Assembly (NCBI RefSeq): GCF_014651855.1
Contig: NZ_BMXR01000002.1
Span: 634,693-698,692 of the forward strand
Source: Saccharospirillum salsuginis
GTDB taxonomy: Bacteria; Pseudomonadota; Gammaproteobacteria; Pseudomonadales; Natronospirillaceae
DNA: 64,000 nucleotides
Direction: 5' to 3'
Positions 45,155 to 55,102 of the stretch are shown here, piece by piece. The notes under the pieces are model-generated. The model was given only the letters and a program-made list of their open reading frames with translations. It searched no databases and was not told the DNA's origin. A program made the translations under genes and the position numbers. Every line of letters starts with the position of its first letter. Position 1 is the stretch's first letter.

Positions 45155-45180
45155 GTGGAGAAAAGTGGAAGAAAGTGGGT
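45155..45180 (+). promoter_or_regulatory. MraZ operator: three GTGG direct repeats at 10-base spacing
   Basis: Three copies of (AA)AGTGG occur at exact 10-base intervals: GTGGAG 45155, GTGGAA 45165, GTGGGT 45175. MraZ binds arrays of such short G-rich direct repeats, one helical turn apart, upstream of its own gene. The two last copies fit AAAGTGG-N3-AAAGTGG. It lies just downstream of the predicted -10 and about 90 bases before mraZ. Confidence 0.85.
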
Positions 45181-45268
45181 TATCGGGGCTGTGAGTGACC
45201 GCTAACCCGGCCAGGACAGGCAGGGCGACTAGGCCGCCCATCGACCAATAACAGCGGACACCATTCAC

Positions 45269-45748
45269 ATGGCGCGGACGACAGACACCATCATGCTGAG
45301 GGGCGTGCACACCCTGGCTCTCGATGCCAAGGGTCGTCTTGCCGTGCCCAGCCGGTACCGGTCTTCGCTGCAGTCCCTGGCGGAAGGTGAATTGGTCATC
45401 ACCATCGACACCGAAGCACGCTGTTTGCTGATTTATCCGCTTCCCGAGTGGGAAGTGATTCAGGAAAAAATTTCCTCGTTGTCAAGCTTCAATCGGGCCG
45501 CGCGCCGCATTCAGCGTTTGCTGATCGGGCATGCCACCGATGTGGAGATGGACGGCAACGGTCGCGTTCTGGTGCCACCACCGCTGCGCGACTACGCCCA
45601 GCTGGACAAGAAGGTCGTGCTGCTGGGGCAAGGCAATAAATTCGAACTCTGGTCCGAAGATCTATGGGCCGAAACCCGCGACGCCTACCTGGAAGAGGCC
45701 GGCGACGACGACGCCATGACCGCCGAATTGGAGCAAATTTCACTGTGA
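45269..45748 (+). CDS. mraZ: Transcriptional regulator MraZ
   Basis: DNA-binding repressor of the dcw cluster, 159 aa, with two SpoVT/AbrB-like halves: 'LDAKGRLAVPSRYRSSL' and 'MDGNGRVLVPPPLRDYA' (D-x-x-G-R motifs). It forms a ring that contacts GTGG-type repeats. The family usually begins at a Met eight residues later (MLRGVHTLALD, ATG 45293). Both ATGs lack a good Shine-Dalgarno, so the start is uncertain. The GTGA overlap with rsmH shows coupling. Confidence 0.92.
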   Translation: MARTTDTIMLRGVHTLALDAKGRLAVPSRYRSSLQSLAEGELVITIDTEARCLLIYPLPEWEVIQEKISSLSSFNRAARRIQRLLIGHATDVEMDGNGRVLVPPPLRDYAQLDKKVVLLGQGNKFELWSEDLWAETRDAYLEEAGDDDAMTAELEQISL

Positions 45749-46704
45749 AGAAAGGCACCGATCGGACAAGCGCGACAGCGCCCGACTTCAGCCACGAAAC
45801 GGTACTGCTGCATGAAGCGGTGGATGCGTTGCGCGTGGGTGATGGTGTTTATGTCGACGGCACTTTCGGGCGAGGCGGGCATAGCCGGTTATTGCTTGAG
45901 CAACTCGCGGCCGACGGTCAATTGGTGGTGTTCGACAAGGACCCCCAGGCCATTGCCGAGGCGCAGGCTCTGGCGAAAGAGGATGACCGGGTTGTTGTCT
46001 GTCACGCCAGCTTCGCCGAATTAAAGACGCGTCTGGCTGAGTTGGGCCTGGTCGGGCAAGTGCAGGGTCTGCTGCTGGACCTGGGTGTCTCCTCGCCGCA
46101 GCTGGACGACGCGTCCCGTGGGTTCAGCTTTCGGTCCGACGGTCCGCTGGACATGCGCATGGATCCGAGCCAGGGCGAAAGCGCGGCCGACTGGTTGAGC
46201 CGGGTGGATGAAACCACGCTGGCCAATGTGCTCTATCAATACGGCGACGAGCGCCACAGTCGGCGCATTGCCCGTGCCATCGTCAAGGCGCGCGGTGAGC
46301 AATCGCTAACGTCGACATTGCAGCTGGCCGAGATCATCAAGGTCGCGCATCCGGCCTGGGAGCGCAACAAGCACCCGGCCACACGCAGTTTTCAGGCTAT
46401 ACGCATCTTCATCAACGGCGAACTGAGCGACCTGGAAGCGCTGTTGAACGATGCCGTGGACGTGTTGGCGCCGGGCGGGCGACTGTCGGTGATCACCTTT
46501 CACAGCCTCGAAGACCGGATGGTGAAACAGTTTGTCCGCAACCAGGAAAAGGGGCCGGATCTGCCGCCGGACCTGCCGGTACCGGATTCCGAGATCCGGC
46601 GCACCATGAAACGCGTGGGTAAAGGCATCAAGCCCAGCGCGGCGGAAATCGACGTGAATGTGCGCTCCCGCAGCGCGACGCTTCGGGTGGCGGAGAAGTT
46701 ATGA
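45745..46704 (+). CDS. rsmH: 16S rRNA (cytosine1402-N4)-methyltransferase RsmH (MraW)
   Basis: SAM-dependent methyltransferase, 319 aa, that modifies the same 16S residue (C1402) as RsmI, also in this window. It has 'SHETVLLHEAVDAL', motif I 'YVDGTFGRGGHS', and 'LLDLGVSSPQLDDASRGFSF'. I start it at GTG 45745, overlapping the mraZ stop as GTGA, giving the family-like N-terminus. Longer in-frame starts lie inside mraZ. GGAG is 12 bases upstream. Confidence 0.95.
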   Translation: MKKGTDRTSATAPDFSHETVLLHEAVDALRVGDGVYVDGTFGRGGHSRLLLEQLAADGQLVVFDKDPQAIAEAQALAKEDDRVVVCHASFAELKTRLAELGLVGQVQGLLLDLGVSSPQLDDASRGFSFRSDGPLDMRMDPSQGESAADWLSRVDETTLANVLYQYGDERHSRRIARAIVKARGEQSLTSTLQLAEIIKVAHPAWERNKHPATRSFQAIRIFINGELSDLEALLNDAVDVLAPGGRLSVITFHSLEDRMVKQFVRNQEKGPDLPPDLPVPDSEIRRTMKRVGKGIKPSAAEIDVNVRSRSATLRVAEKL

Positions 46705-46720
46705 AGACGGAGGCGGCCTG

Positions 46721-47005
46721 ATGACCCGGCCGGCGCGTTGGTTGACGGTCGGGTTGATGGGATTGGTGTTGGCATCGGCCTTCGCGGTGGTGCTGGTGAC
46801 GTATCAGACCCGGGTCCAGTTCGCCGAACTGGAGCAGTTACGCCAGCGCAATCAACAGTTGGACGAGCAGTGGGGGCGGTTGTTGTTGGAAGAGAGTGCG
46901 TTTTCTTCCCCGTCCCGAGTGGAACGACTGGCCCGGGATGAGTTGAAGATGTCCGAACCCGGGGCAGATCAGGTTCGGTGGTTGGATCTGAATCGGGATC
47001 CATAG
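46721..47005 (+). CDS. ftsL: Cell division protein FtsL
   Basis: 94 aa bitopic protein: a short cytoplasmic tail, one membrane span 'VGLMGLVLASAFAVVLVTY', then a periplasmic coiled coil ('FAELEQLRQRNQQLDEQWGRLLLEE') that assembles with FtsB and FtsQ. Size and position between rsmH and ftsI identify it. The ATG at 46721 has GGAGG 8 bases upstream; upstream in-frame codons overlap rsmH. Confidence 0.93.
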   Translation: MTRPARWLTVGLMGLVLASAFAVVLVTYQTRVQFAELEQLRQRNQQLDEQWGRLLLEESAFSSPSRVERLARDELKMSEPGADQVRWLDLNRDP

Positions 47006-47051
47006 GGTGGGCATGACCCATCACCAAATAAAGAAGAGGGGATAACACCAC

Positions 47052-48719
47052 ATGTTGGCAAACTGGCGGTTCTACTTCGTGCAGACGGTACTGGTGGCGT
47101 TGCTCGCCATCGTCGTCTGGCGCGTGGTCGGTTTGCAGGTGTTGGAAAAAGATTTCCTCATTGAGCAGGGGACATCGCGTTGGCAGCGTCTGGAAGTGAT
47201 CAACGCACCGCGCGGCATGTTATCCGACCGCCACGGTGAACCGGTAGCGGTCAGCACCCCGGTCGTCTCGGTCTGGGCCGACCCGAGGGAGCTTCGGGAG
47301 GCGGACATCCCTAGGCTGGCGGAAGCCGCCGACGTCTCCGCGAAAACCCTCCAAGCCCGGCGCCAGCAGCACCGGGCTTTCATGTATATCAACCGGCACA
47401 TGACGCCGGATGAGGCCGAGCGAATTCTGTCCCGAAATATTCGCGGTGTTTACGGTCTGACCGAGTACAAGCGCTATTACCCGGCCGGCGAAGTGGCCGC
47501 TCATGTCGTCGGGTTCACCGATATCGACGACCATGGCCAGGAAGGGGTGGAGCTGGCATTCGAAAACCAGCTGCGTTCCGAATCCGGAAAGAAAGAAGTC
47601 ATTCGTGATCTGCTCGGACGTTCGGTTAGGGACGTGGGGCTGATCGAAGCACCGAAAGCCGGTCAGGATCTGCGTCTGACGATCGATCTGCGCCTGCAAT
47701 ACCTGGCCTATCGGGAGTTGAAGAAAGCCGTGACCCAGCTGGACGCCCTGGCCGGTTCGGTGGTGATCATGGATGTGCGCAATGGCGATGTCCTCGCCAT
47801 GGTCAACCAGCCGGGCTTCAATCCGAACAACCGGGCTCAGTTGAACCCGACGGCGACCCGCAACAGAGCCATGACCGACCAGGCCGAACCCGGCTCGGTG
47901 ATGAAGCCGATCAGCATGGCGGTGGCGCTGTCCAGTCAGCAGTTTTCCATCTCGTCAACCATCGATACCAATCCCGGCTATTTGCGGGTGGGTGACTACG
48001 CCATCCGCGATTTCCGCAATTACGGCGTGCTCGACATGACCGGGATTATCACCAAGTCGAGCAACGTCGGCATCGCCAAGGTTGCCCAGCAACTGGACGG
48101 TCAGCGCATGTGGGAGACTCTCTACGGTCTGGGCTTCGGTCAAACCACTGGGATCGGTTACCCGGGCGAGGCCGCCGGTCGTTTGCCCAACCCGATGAAC
48201 TGGCATGCGGTCGATAAAGCGGCGATGTCCTACGGCTACGGCCTGGCGGTCACGCCGCTGCAGCTGGCTCAGGCCTACGCCACCCTGGCCAACGACGGAC
48301 GGCAGGTTAACGCCCGCATCCTGATGGATACTCCCGCCGTGATCGGTGAACAGGTGGTGCCGCAAGACGTGGCCCGCCAGGTGCTGGGCATGATGGAAAC
48401 CGTCGTCGAGCCCAAAGGTACCGGTACCCGGGCGGCACTGGATTGGTTCAGCGTCGCCGGCAAGACCGGTACGACCCACAAGGTGGGTGCGCAGGGGTAT
48501 GAAGATGAAAAATACATGGCGTCCTTCGTCGGTATCGCTCCGGCGGATGAGCCCCGAATCGTCGCTGTGATCGTCATTAACGAGCCGCCGACGGATGCCT
48601 ATTTCGGCGGGGAGGCGGCCGCGCCTGTGTTTCGCGGCATCATGACCCAGGCGTTGCCGTTGCTCGGCGTGCAGCCGGACCGGATTCCGCCCCAGGCCCG
48701 GTTGGGAGGTGACTCATGA
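47052..48719 (+). CDS. ftsI: Septal peptidoglycan transpeptidase FtsI (PBP3)
   Basis: Class B penicillin-binding protein that crosslinks septal peptidoglycan, partner of FtsW; 555 aa. One N-terminal span 'FVQTVLVALLAIVVWRVVGL' is followed by the PBP dimerisation domain with 'RGMLSDRHGEPVAVS' and the transpeptidase with catalytic S282-x-x-K285 (GSVMK), SxN at 336-338 (KSSN region) and KTGT at 471-474. All active-site motifs are intact. It follows ftsL after 46 bases and overlaps murE by 4. Confidence 0.97.
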   Translation: MLANWRFYFVQTVLVALLAIVVWRVVGLQVLEKDFLIEQGTSRWQRLEVINAPRGMLSDRHGEPVAVSTPVVSVWADPRELREADIPRLAEAADVSAKTLQARRQQHRAFMYINRHMTPDEAERILSRNIRGVYGLTEYKRYYPAGEVAAHVVGFTDIDDHGQEGVELAFENQLRSESGKKEVIRDLLGRSVRDVGLIEAPKAGQDLRLTIDLRLQYLAYRELKKAVTQLDALAGSVVIMDVRNGDVLAMVNQPGFNPNNRAQLNPTATRNRAMTDQAEPGSVMKPISMAVALSSQQFSISSTIDTNPGYLRVGDYAIRDFRNYGVLDMTGIITKSSNVGIAKVAQQLDGQRMWETLYGLGFGQTTGIGYPGEAAGRLPNPMNWHAVDKAAMSYGYGLAVTPLQLAQAYATLANDGRQVNARILMDTPAVIGEQVVPQDVARQVLGMMETVVEPKGTGTRAALDWFSVAGKTGTTHKVGAQGYEDEKYMASFVGIAPADEPRIVAVIVINEPPTDAYFGGEAAAPVFRGIMTQALPLLGVQPDRIPPQARLGGDS

Positions 48720-50161
48720 AATCCTTGCTGAACTGGTTGCCCGATCATCCCGAATTGGCGGGCCTGAAGGCTCGGGAATTGACGCTGGACAGTCGCGAAG
48801 TGGGGCGAAATGATGTTTTCGTCGCACTGTCCGGGCGCGCCTTCGACGGTCACGATTACATCGACTCGGCTATCGCGGCCGGCGCTTCGGCCGTTCTGGC
48901 CGAGCGTTCAGTCGGTGACAAAGCGGTTCCCGTCATCGTCATGAACGACCTGCGTACCCGCCTGGGCGAGTTGGCGCACCGATTCTACGACAATCCGACC
49001 GATCATCTGGCCATGGTGGGCATCACCGGTACCAACGGCAAGACATCCACCTGCCAATACATCGCCCAGTCGCTGGATTTTCTGGGCAAACGGTGCGGCA
49101 TCATCGGCACCAACGGCCAGGGGTTGTGGGGTGCCCTGCAGGAAACGCTGAACACGACGCCCGACGTCATTCGCCTGCATCGCGAACTGGCGCGGCAGCT
49201 GGAGCAGGGCGGTCAGTTCAGCGCCATGGAGGTCTCCTCCCACGGGCTGGATCAGGGTCGGGTCGACGGCGTGCGCTTTCACACCGCCGTCTTCACCAAT
49301 CTGAGCCGTGATCACCTCGATTATCACGGCACCATGGACGCCTATGGTGCCGCGAAATGGCGTCTGTTCCAGTGGCCGGGCCTGGTCAACGCTGTGATCA
49401 ACCTGGATGACGACTGGGGACGTGCCCATTTGGACAGCGTCCGGGCGGATTCCGTACTCACCTATGGCTTGGCCGGGGATGCCGACGTCCGCGTCACCGA
49501 CCACCGCTGTCGCCCGACGGGTCTGGATGCCCAGGTCAGCACGCCCTGGGGCGCGGTCGAACTGAATTTGCCGTTGCTCGGTGTGTTCAACCTGAGCAAT
49601 GCCCTGGCAGCCTTTACCGTCCTCTTGGCCGAGAGCGTGCCGTTATCCACAGCGGCCCGGGTTGTGTCCAATGTTCATCCGGTCAAAGGCCGGATGGAGC
49701 GGGTGCTGATAAAAAACGGCCCCACGGTGGTGGTCGATTACGCCCATACGCCGGACGCATTGGAAAAAGCTCTGCGGGCCTGCCGCGACCATGTTCAGGG
49801 TCGACTGGGGGTGATCTTCGGCTGCGGCGGTGATCGCGATAAGGGCAAGCGGCCGGAAATGGCGGCCGCGGCCGAGCGCGGCGCCGACTTTGTCGTGGTG
49901 ACCGACGACAACCCGCGCAGCGAAGCATCCGCCTACATCATCGCCGATACCCGGGTGGGCTTCGCCCGGCCGGAGAAGGTGGTCGAAATCGCCAATCGTC
50001 GACAGGCCATTTTCGACACTCTAAGCCGCTGCTCGCCGGACGATGTGGTCCTGATTGCCGGCAAGGGGCATGAGTCCTATCAGGAGATTCAGGGCGTGCG
50101 CCACCACTTTTCCGATCAGGAGACGGTACTGGCGTGGCAGGAGGAACGGTATGTGGAGTGA
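48716..50161 (+). CDS. murE: UDP-MurNAc-tripeptide synthetase MurE (meso-DAP adding)
   Basis: Adds meso-diaminopimelate to UDP-MurNAc-L-Ala-D-Glu; 481 aa. The ATP site is GTNGKTS near 105-111. The DNPR motif in 'TDDNPRSEAS' is the mark of DAP-specific MurE rather than lysine-adding enzymes, so the cell wall is DAP type. Start overlaps ftsI (ATGA). Confidence 0.97.
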   Translation: MKSLLNWLPDHPELAGLKARELTLDSREVGRNDVFVALSGRAFDGHDYIDSAIAAGASAVLAERSVGDKAVPVIVMNDLRTRLGELAHRFYDNPTDHLAMVGITGTNGKTSTCQYIAQSLDFLGKRCGIIGTNGQGLWGALQETLNTTPDVIRLHRELARQLEQGGQFSAMEVSSHGLDQGRVDGVRFHTAVFTNLSRDHLDYHGTMDAYGAAKWRLFQWPGLVNAVINLDDDWGRAHLDSVRADSVLTYGLAGDADVRVTDHRCRPTGLDAQVSTPWGAVELNLPLLGVFNLSNALAAFTVLLAESVPLSTAARVVSNVHPVKGRMERVLIKNGPTVVVDYAHTPDALEKALRACRDHVQGRLGVIFGCGGDRDKGKRPEMAAAAERGADFVVVTDDNPRSEASAYIIADTRVGFARPEKVVEIANRRQAIFDTLSRCSPDDVVLIAGKGHESYQEIQGVRHHFSDQETVLAWQEERYVE

Positions 50162-51494
50162 CCCGACTTTGAGTCAGTGGGCCCGGGCCTGCGGCGGCGA
50201 ATTGCAGGGCGAGGACCAGGTGATCGGTACGGTATCGACCGACAGCCGAACCGTGGAAACCGGCGATGTCTACGTCGCGTTGAAAGGCGACTACTTCGAC
50301 GGTCACAACTACGCCGCCACGGCCTTGCATAAAGGGGCCAGCGCCCTGGTGGTCGAACAGCCGCAGGCGGACTGTCCGATCAGCCAGGTGATCGTACCGG
50401 ACGGTCGCCAGTCTCTGGGGCATCTGGCCGGTCTGTTGCGCCAGGCTTTCCAGGGGCAGGTCGTGGCGTTAACCGGCAGTGCCGGCAAGACCTCGACGCG
50501 GGCCATGCTGCAACACATTTTCGGCCAGCAGCCGGGATTGCTGGCCACCGAAGGCAACTTCAACAACGACATCGGCGTGCCCAAGACTTGGTTCCGTCTG
50601 ACCGACCGGCATCAGCGGGTGTTGCTCGAGTTGGGGGCCAACGCCGTTGGCGAGATCGCCTGGACGGCCGGGTTCAGCCGGCCGCACATCAGCCTGTTGT
50701 TGAATGCCAGTGAGGCACACGCGGGCGGTTTCGGCGGACTGGAGAAAGTGCGCGAGGCGAAAGGCGAGATACTGGAGGCGACCGACCGCGAAGGCGGCTG
50801 TGTGCTCAATCGCGATGATCCGGCCTACCAGGCCTGGCTGAAGCGGGCCGGTGACCGGCGCATCATCAGCTTCGGTCAGCACAGCCGGGCCGATGTCTGC
50901 CTGATCGAATTTCAACCGACGAACGCCGGCAGTGCGTTCTCGTTGTCGTTGCCGGACGGGGATATTTCCGTCGAATGGCCCATGCTCGGCCGGCACATGG
51001 CCCTGAACGCGGCCGCGGCGGCGGCCACGGCCTGGCTCGCCGGGGTGTCGCCACTCGACATCGCCGAGGGCCTGTCCCGAATGAAGCCCCAGCCGGGCCG
51101 GCTGGAACCCATGGCCGGCCAGCACGGCGGCCTGTTGATTCACGATGCCTATAACGCCGCGCCGGCGGCCGTCAAGGCGGCCATCGATGTGTTGGCCGAA
51201 CAGGGTGACGACACCTTGTTGATCCTGGCGGACATGGGCGAATTGGGAGATCTCGCCGAGTCCCTGCACCGGGAAGTCGGGCAGTATGCCCGGGGGCGAA
51301 TCGGTGATCTCTGGACGGTCGGGACCCTGTCCCGGCACACGGCCGACGCCTTCGGCGGTCGGCATTTCGATACCTTGGAAACTGTGTTGGCGGCGTTGCC
51401 GTCACGCTTGACTGAAACCACCGCAGTACTGGTCAAGGGATCGCGCAGTGCGGGCATGGAAAGGGTCGTCGAGACCCTGAAAAGGAAACCCTGA
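50151..51494 (+). CDS. murF: UDP-MurNAc-tripeptide-D-Ala-D-Ala ligase MurF
   Basis: Adds D-Ala-D-Ala to complete the UDP-MurNAc-pentapeptide; 447 aa. ATP site GSAGKTS near 109-115, with '[16 protein letters not shown]' typical of MurF. The ATG at 50151 has AGGAGG 6 bases upstream and lies inside the last codons of murE (11-base overlap). A longer in-frame start at 50055 is inside murE and has no support. Confidence 0.96.
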   Translation: MWSDPTLSQWARACGGELQGEDQVIGTVSTDSRTVETGDVYVALKGDYFDGHNYAATALHKGASALVVEQPQADCPISQVIVPDGRQSLGHLAGLLRQAFQGQVVALTGSAGKTSTRAMLQHIFGQQPGLLATEGNFNNDIGVPKTWFRLTDRHQRVLLELGANAVGEIAWTAGFSRPHISLLLNASEAHAGGFGGLEKVREAKGEILEATDREGGCVLNRDDPAYQAWLKRAGDRRIISFGQHSRADVCLIEFQPTNAGSAFSLSLPDGDISVEWPMLGRHMALNAAAAAATAWLAGVSPLDIAEGLSRMKPQPGRLEPMAGQHGGLLIHDAYNAAPAAVKAAIDVLAEQGDDTLLILADMGELGDLAESLHREVGQYARGRIGDLWTVGTLSRHTADAFGGRHFDTLETVLAALPSRLTETTAVLVKGSRSAGMERVVETLKRKP

Positions 51495-52576
51495 TGTTTG
51501 TTTGGTTGACTCCATACCTACTTGAGCTCGATTCCGGCTTCCGGGTGCTGCAGTACCTGACGCTGAGAGCGATTTTCGGTGTTCTGACGGCGCTGTTCGT
51601 GTCGCTCATCGTCGGCCCCTGGCTGATTAGAAAACTGCGTCATTACCAGATTGGCCAGTCGGTTCGCCACGACGGTCCGCAGAGCCATTTGAGCAAAGCG
51701 GGTACGCCGACCATGGGCGGGGCGCTGATCCTGATTTCGATCATCGTCTCGGCCTTGCTCTGGTCCGACCTCGGCAACCGGTATGTCTGGATCACCTTAT
51801 TGGTGACCGCCGGTTTCGGTGCCGTGGGCTGGGTCGACGACTATCGCAAGGTGGTGCAGCGCAACAGTCGCGGCCTGCCGGCGCGCTGGAAATACACCTG
51901 GCAATCGGTCATCGGCCTGGGCGCGGCCCTGGCGTTGTTCCTGACCTCGGGCGGTGGCGTCGAAAACACGCTGTATGTGCCTTTTTTCAAGAACATCGCG
52001 ATCACGCTGGGCGTGTTTTTCGTGGTGTTGACGTACTTCGTCATCGTCGGCACCTCCAACGCGGTCAACCTGACCGATGGCCTGGACGGGCTGGCGATTC
52101 TGCCGACCGTGCTGATCGGCGGGGCTCTGGGCGTGTTCTGCTACGCGGCGGGGAACGCGGTGTATTCGGAATACCTGCAGATTCCCTATGTGGTCGGCGC
52201 CGGCGAACTGATTGTGTTCTGCGGCGCCCTGGTCGGCGCCGGACTCGGGTTTCTTTGGTTCAACACCTACCCGGCGCAGATATTCATGGGCGATGTCGGC
52301 TCACTGGCTCTGGGCGCGGCCCTGGGTGTAATCGCCGTCATCATCCGACAGGAACTGGTGCTGTTCATCATGGGCGGGGTCTTTGTCGCCGAGACGGTCT
52401 CGGTGATTTTACAGGTCGCCTCGTTCAAGTTGACCGGCCGGCGCATCTTCCGGATGGCGCCGCTGCACCACCACTACGAATTGAAAGGCTGGCCCGAACC
52501 CAGGGTCATTGTGCGGTTCTGGATCATCACGGTGATCCTGGTTTTGATTGGCTTGGCAACGTTGAAGATACGCTGA
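51494..52576 (+). CDS. mraY: Phospho-MurNAc-pentapeptide translocase MraY
   Basis: Integral membrane enzyme making lipid I, 360 aa, ten hydrophobic spans. Key motifs: 'GTPTMGG' as '[12 protein letters not shown]', the Asp pair in 'VDDYRK', '[13 protein letters not shown]', and the late cytoplasmic '[15 protein letters not shown]' histidine loop. The start overlaps the murF stop by one base. Confidence 0.97.
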   Translation: MFVWLTPYLLELDSGFRVLQYLTLRAIFGVLTALFVSLIVGPWLIRKLRHYQIGQSVRHDGPQSHLSKAGTPTMGGALILISIIVSALLWSDLGNRYVWITLLVTAGFGAVGWVDDYRKVVQRNSRGLPARWKYTWQSVIGLGAALALFLTSGGGVENTLYVPFFKNIAITLGVFFVVLTYFVIVGTSNAVNLTDGLDGLAILPTVLIGGALGVFCYAAGNAVYSEYLQIPYVVGAGELIVFCGALVGAGLGFLWFNTYPAQIFMGDVGSLALGAALGVIAVIIRQELVLFIMGGVFVAETVSVILQVASFKLTGRRIFRMAPLHHHYELKGWPEPRVIVRFWIITVILVLIGLATLKIR

Positions 52577-52577
52577 T

Positions 52578-53918
52578 ATGGGATTGATTACCGCGGACAC
52601 ACATTACCTGGTCGTCGGCCTCGGCGCGACGGGCCTGTCCTGCGTGCGCTTTTTGCGTGAACAGGGCAAGCGGGTGTCCGTGATCGATAGCCGCGAGCAA
52701 CCACCGGGCCTCGCCGAGATGGCGCAGGCCTGGCCCGAGGTGCCGGTGTACACCGGCGGCTTTGACGAGGCTGTGATCGCCACCGCCGATGTCCTGGTGA
52801 TGAGCCCGGGTGTGCCGCTGGCGACGCCGGTCATTGCCGCGGCGATCGAACGGGGCGCACGCATCACCAGCGATATCGAACTGTTCAGCCGGGCGTTCGA
52901 GGGACGCAAGGTACTGATCACCGGTTCCAACGCCAAGTCCACCGTCACCTCCTGGCTCGCGGACATGGCGAGTCTGGCCAAGGCGTCCTTCGTGGTCGGC
53001 GGAAATCTGGGCCAACCCGCGTTGACGCTGCTGGATCAGGAAGCCGATCTCGCGATCCTGGAACTGTCCAGTTTCCAGCTCGAGTTGCTGCCGGCGATGA
53101 ACGCCGACGTGGCCACGGTGTTGAACGTGTCCGAAGATCATCTGGACCGTTACCCCAGTTTTGAGGCCTATCACCAGGCCAAACAACGCGTTTACCACGG
53201 CTGCCGCCATGCGGTCTTCAACCGGGAAGACGCACTGACCACGCCGCTGGTGTCGAACGATGTGCCGACCACCTCATTCGGGCTGGATGCACCGGATCCG
53301 AATCAGTTCGGCCTGATCGAGAAAGACGGGGTCGAATGGCTGGCGCGCGGCAACGATGCCTGGCTACCGATTTCCGAGGTGGCATTGCCCGGTCGCCACA
53401 ATCTGGCCAACGCCTTGGCCTGCCTGGCGCTGGGCGATGCCATCAGGTTGCCGCGCGTTGCGATGCTGGAATCGTTGCGTGGTTTCAAGGGGCTGCCGCA
53501 TCGCTGCGAACTCGTGGCGACCGTGGACGGCGTTCGCTACGTCAACGATTCCAAAGGCACCAATGTCGGTGCCACTCTGGCGGCCGTCGACGGACTGGGT
53601 CGCGAAGCACCCGGCCGTCTGATCCTGCTGGTGGGTGGCCAGGGCAAAGATGCGGATTTCACGGCTTTGGCCGAGCCGGTCCGGACTCTGTGCAAGACCG
53701 TGTTCGCCTATGGCGAAGATCAGGCTGTGCTGGCCGATGCCCTGGGCGATACCACCCATAAAGTCGCAACGATGGAAGAAGCCTTGCAGCAGGCCAGCGA
53801 CCTGGCCGAAGCCGGAGACACGATTCTGTTGTCCCCGGCCTGCGCCAGCTTCGATCAGTTCCGTAATTTCGAACACCGGGGCGATGCGTTCCGGACCTGG
53901 GTGGAGGGGCGTTTATGA
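52578..53918 (+). CDS. murD: UDP-MurNAc-L-alanine-D-glutamate ligase MurD
   Basis: Adds D-glutamate, 446 aa. It has a Rossmann N-terminal domain 'YLVVGLGATGLSC' and ATP site GSNAKST near 116-122, with Ala instead of the usual Gly in the loop, a variant also known in other gammaproteobacterial MurD. 'YVNDSKGTN' is in the central domain. It starts 1 base after mraY and overlaps ftsW by 4. Confidence 0.96.
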   Translation: MGLITADTHYLVVGLGATGLSCVRFLREQGKRVSVIDSREQPPGLAEMAQAWPEVPVYTGGFDEAVIATADVLVMSPGVPLATPVIAAAIERGARITSDIELFSRAFEGRKVLITGSNAKSTVTSWLADMASLAKASFVVGGNLGQPALTLLDQEADLAILELSSFQLELLPAMNADVATVLNVSEDHLDRYPSFEAYHQAKQRVYHGCRHAVFNREDALTTPLVSNDVPTTSFGLDAPDPNQFGLIEKDGVEWLARGNDAWLPISEVALPGRHNLANALACLALGDAIRLPRVAMLESLRGFKGLPHRCELVATVDGVRYVNDSKGTNVGATLAAVDGLGREAPGRLILLVGGQGKDADFTALAEPVRTLCKTVFAYGEDQAVLADALGDTTHKVATMEEALQQASDLAEAGDTILLSPACASFDQFRNFEHRGDAFRTWVEGRL

Positions 53919-55102
53919 CGGCACAAGCCAAAGCGTTGCCCCTGCTGACCGATCGCTTGAGCGAAGCGTACCAACCGCTGTGGCAACCGGATCGCTGGTT
54001 GCTGGGCAGTTGCCTGGCGCTGCTGGTGCTCGGGTTGGTGATGATTGCCTCGGCGTCGATCGACGTCAGTCAACAGCGATTCGGAGTGCCCTATCACTAC
54101 GTGATTCGTCACGTGATTTATCTGGCCGCCGGCATCGGCCTCGCTGCGGTTCTGTCCACGGTGCCGATGAAGGTCTGGCAGGCCACCAGTTGGTTGTTAT
54201 TGTTCGCCGCCCTGGCGTTGCTCGTCATCGTCCTGATTCCGGGCATCGGCAAGGAAGTCAAAGGCAGTTTTCGCTGGATCGATCTGGGTCCGGTCGGGTT
54301 TCAGCCCTCCGAACTCGGCAAGGTCGCCATCATTCTCTACGTCGCCTCCTATCTGGTGCGGCGCCGGGATGAGGTGATCAGTCGCTGGTCCGGCTTTCTG
54401 AAGCCTTTGCTGGTGATGTCGGTCATGGTGGTGTTGCTGTTGCTGGAGCCGGACTTCGGCACCGTGGTCGTGGTTCTGAGCACCATCCTGGGCATGTTGT
54501 TCCTGGGCGGCGTCAAGGCCGGGCAGTTTTTCCTCGCGGTGATCGCCGCCGCCGGGGCTGTGGCGTCGATGGCCTTTTCGCAGAGTTACCGGGTGCAGCG
54601 GTTGTTGGCCTTCCTCGATCCCTGGTCCGAAGAAAATGTGTACGGCAGCGGTTACCAGCTGACCCAGTCGTTGATCGCCTTTGGTCGCGGCGAATGGGTC
54701 GGTGTCGGGCTCGGCAATTCGATGCAGAAGCTGTTCTATCTGCCCGAAGCCCACAACGATTTTATCCTGGCCATCATCGGCGAAGAGTTGGGGCTGATCG
54801 GCGTACTGACCGTTCTGGCGCTCTACGCCGTACTGGTGTACCGGATGTTCGCCATCGGTCGCCTGGCCGAGCAGAAGGATTACCTGTTTGGCGCCTTTGT
54901 CTGTTACGGCATCGCGCTGTTGTTCGCGATCCAGGGGTTGATCAACATCGGTGTGAACACCGGCTTGTTGCCCACCAAAGGGTTGACGCTGCCGTTCCTC
55001 AGCGCCGGCGGCACCAGTTTGCTGGTCTGTCTGTCGCTGGTGGCCCTGGTGAACCGCGTTTACGGCGAGACCCTGCGTCTGGCCGGGGAGGCGAAGTCAT
55101 GA
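53915..55102 (+). CDS. ftsW: Septal peptidoglycan polymerase FtsW
   Basis: SEDS-family glycosyltransferase working with FtsI, 395 aa, ten membrane spans. Typical stretches: 'GSFRWIDLGPVGFQPSELGK' (the SEDS loop), 'YQLTQSLIAFGRGEWVGVGL' and 'GLLPTKGLTLPFLSAGGTSL'. Overlaps murD and murG by four bases each. Confidence 0.97.
   Translation: MTAQAKALPLLTDRLSEAYQPLWQPDRWLLGSCLALLVLGLVMIASASIDVSQQRFGVPYHYVIRHVIYLAAGIGLAAVLSTVPMKVWQATSWLLLFAALALLVIVLIPGIGKEVKGSFRWIDLGPVGFQPSELGKVAIILYVASYLVRRRDEVISRWSGFLKPLLVMSVMVVLLLLEPDFGTVVVVLSTILGMLFLGGVKAGQFFLAVIAAAGAVASMAFSQSYRVQRLLAFLDPWSEENVYGSGYQLTQSLIAFGRGEWVGVGLGNSMQKLFYLPEAHNDFILAIIGEELGLIGVLTVLALYAVLVYRMFAIGRLAEQKDYLFGAFVCYGIALLFAIQGLINIGVNTGLLPTKGLTLPFLSAGGTSLLVCLSLVALVNRVYGETLRLAGEAKS

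Noticed and set aside
54694..55098. A 135-codon in-frame extension upstream of murG, considered as a fusion
   Set aside because: It lies wholly inside ftsW in another frame. The canonical MurG start at 55099 overlaps the ftsW stop as ATGA.
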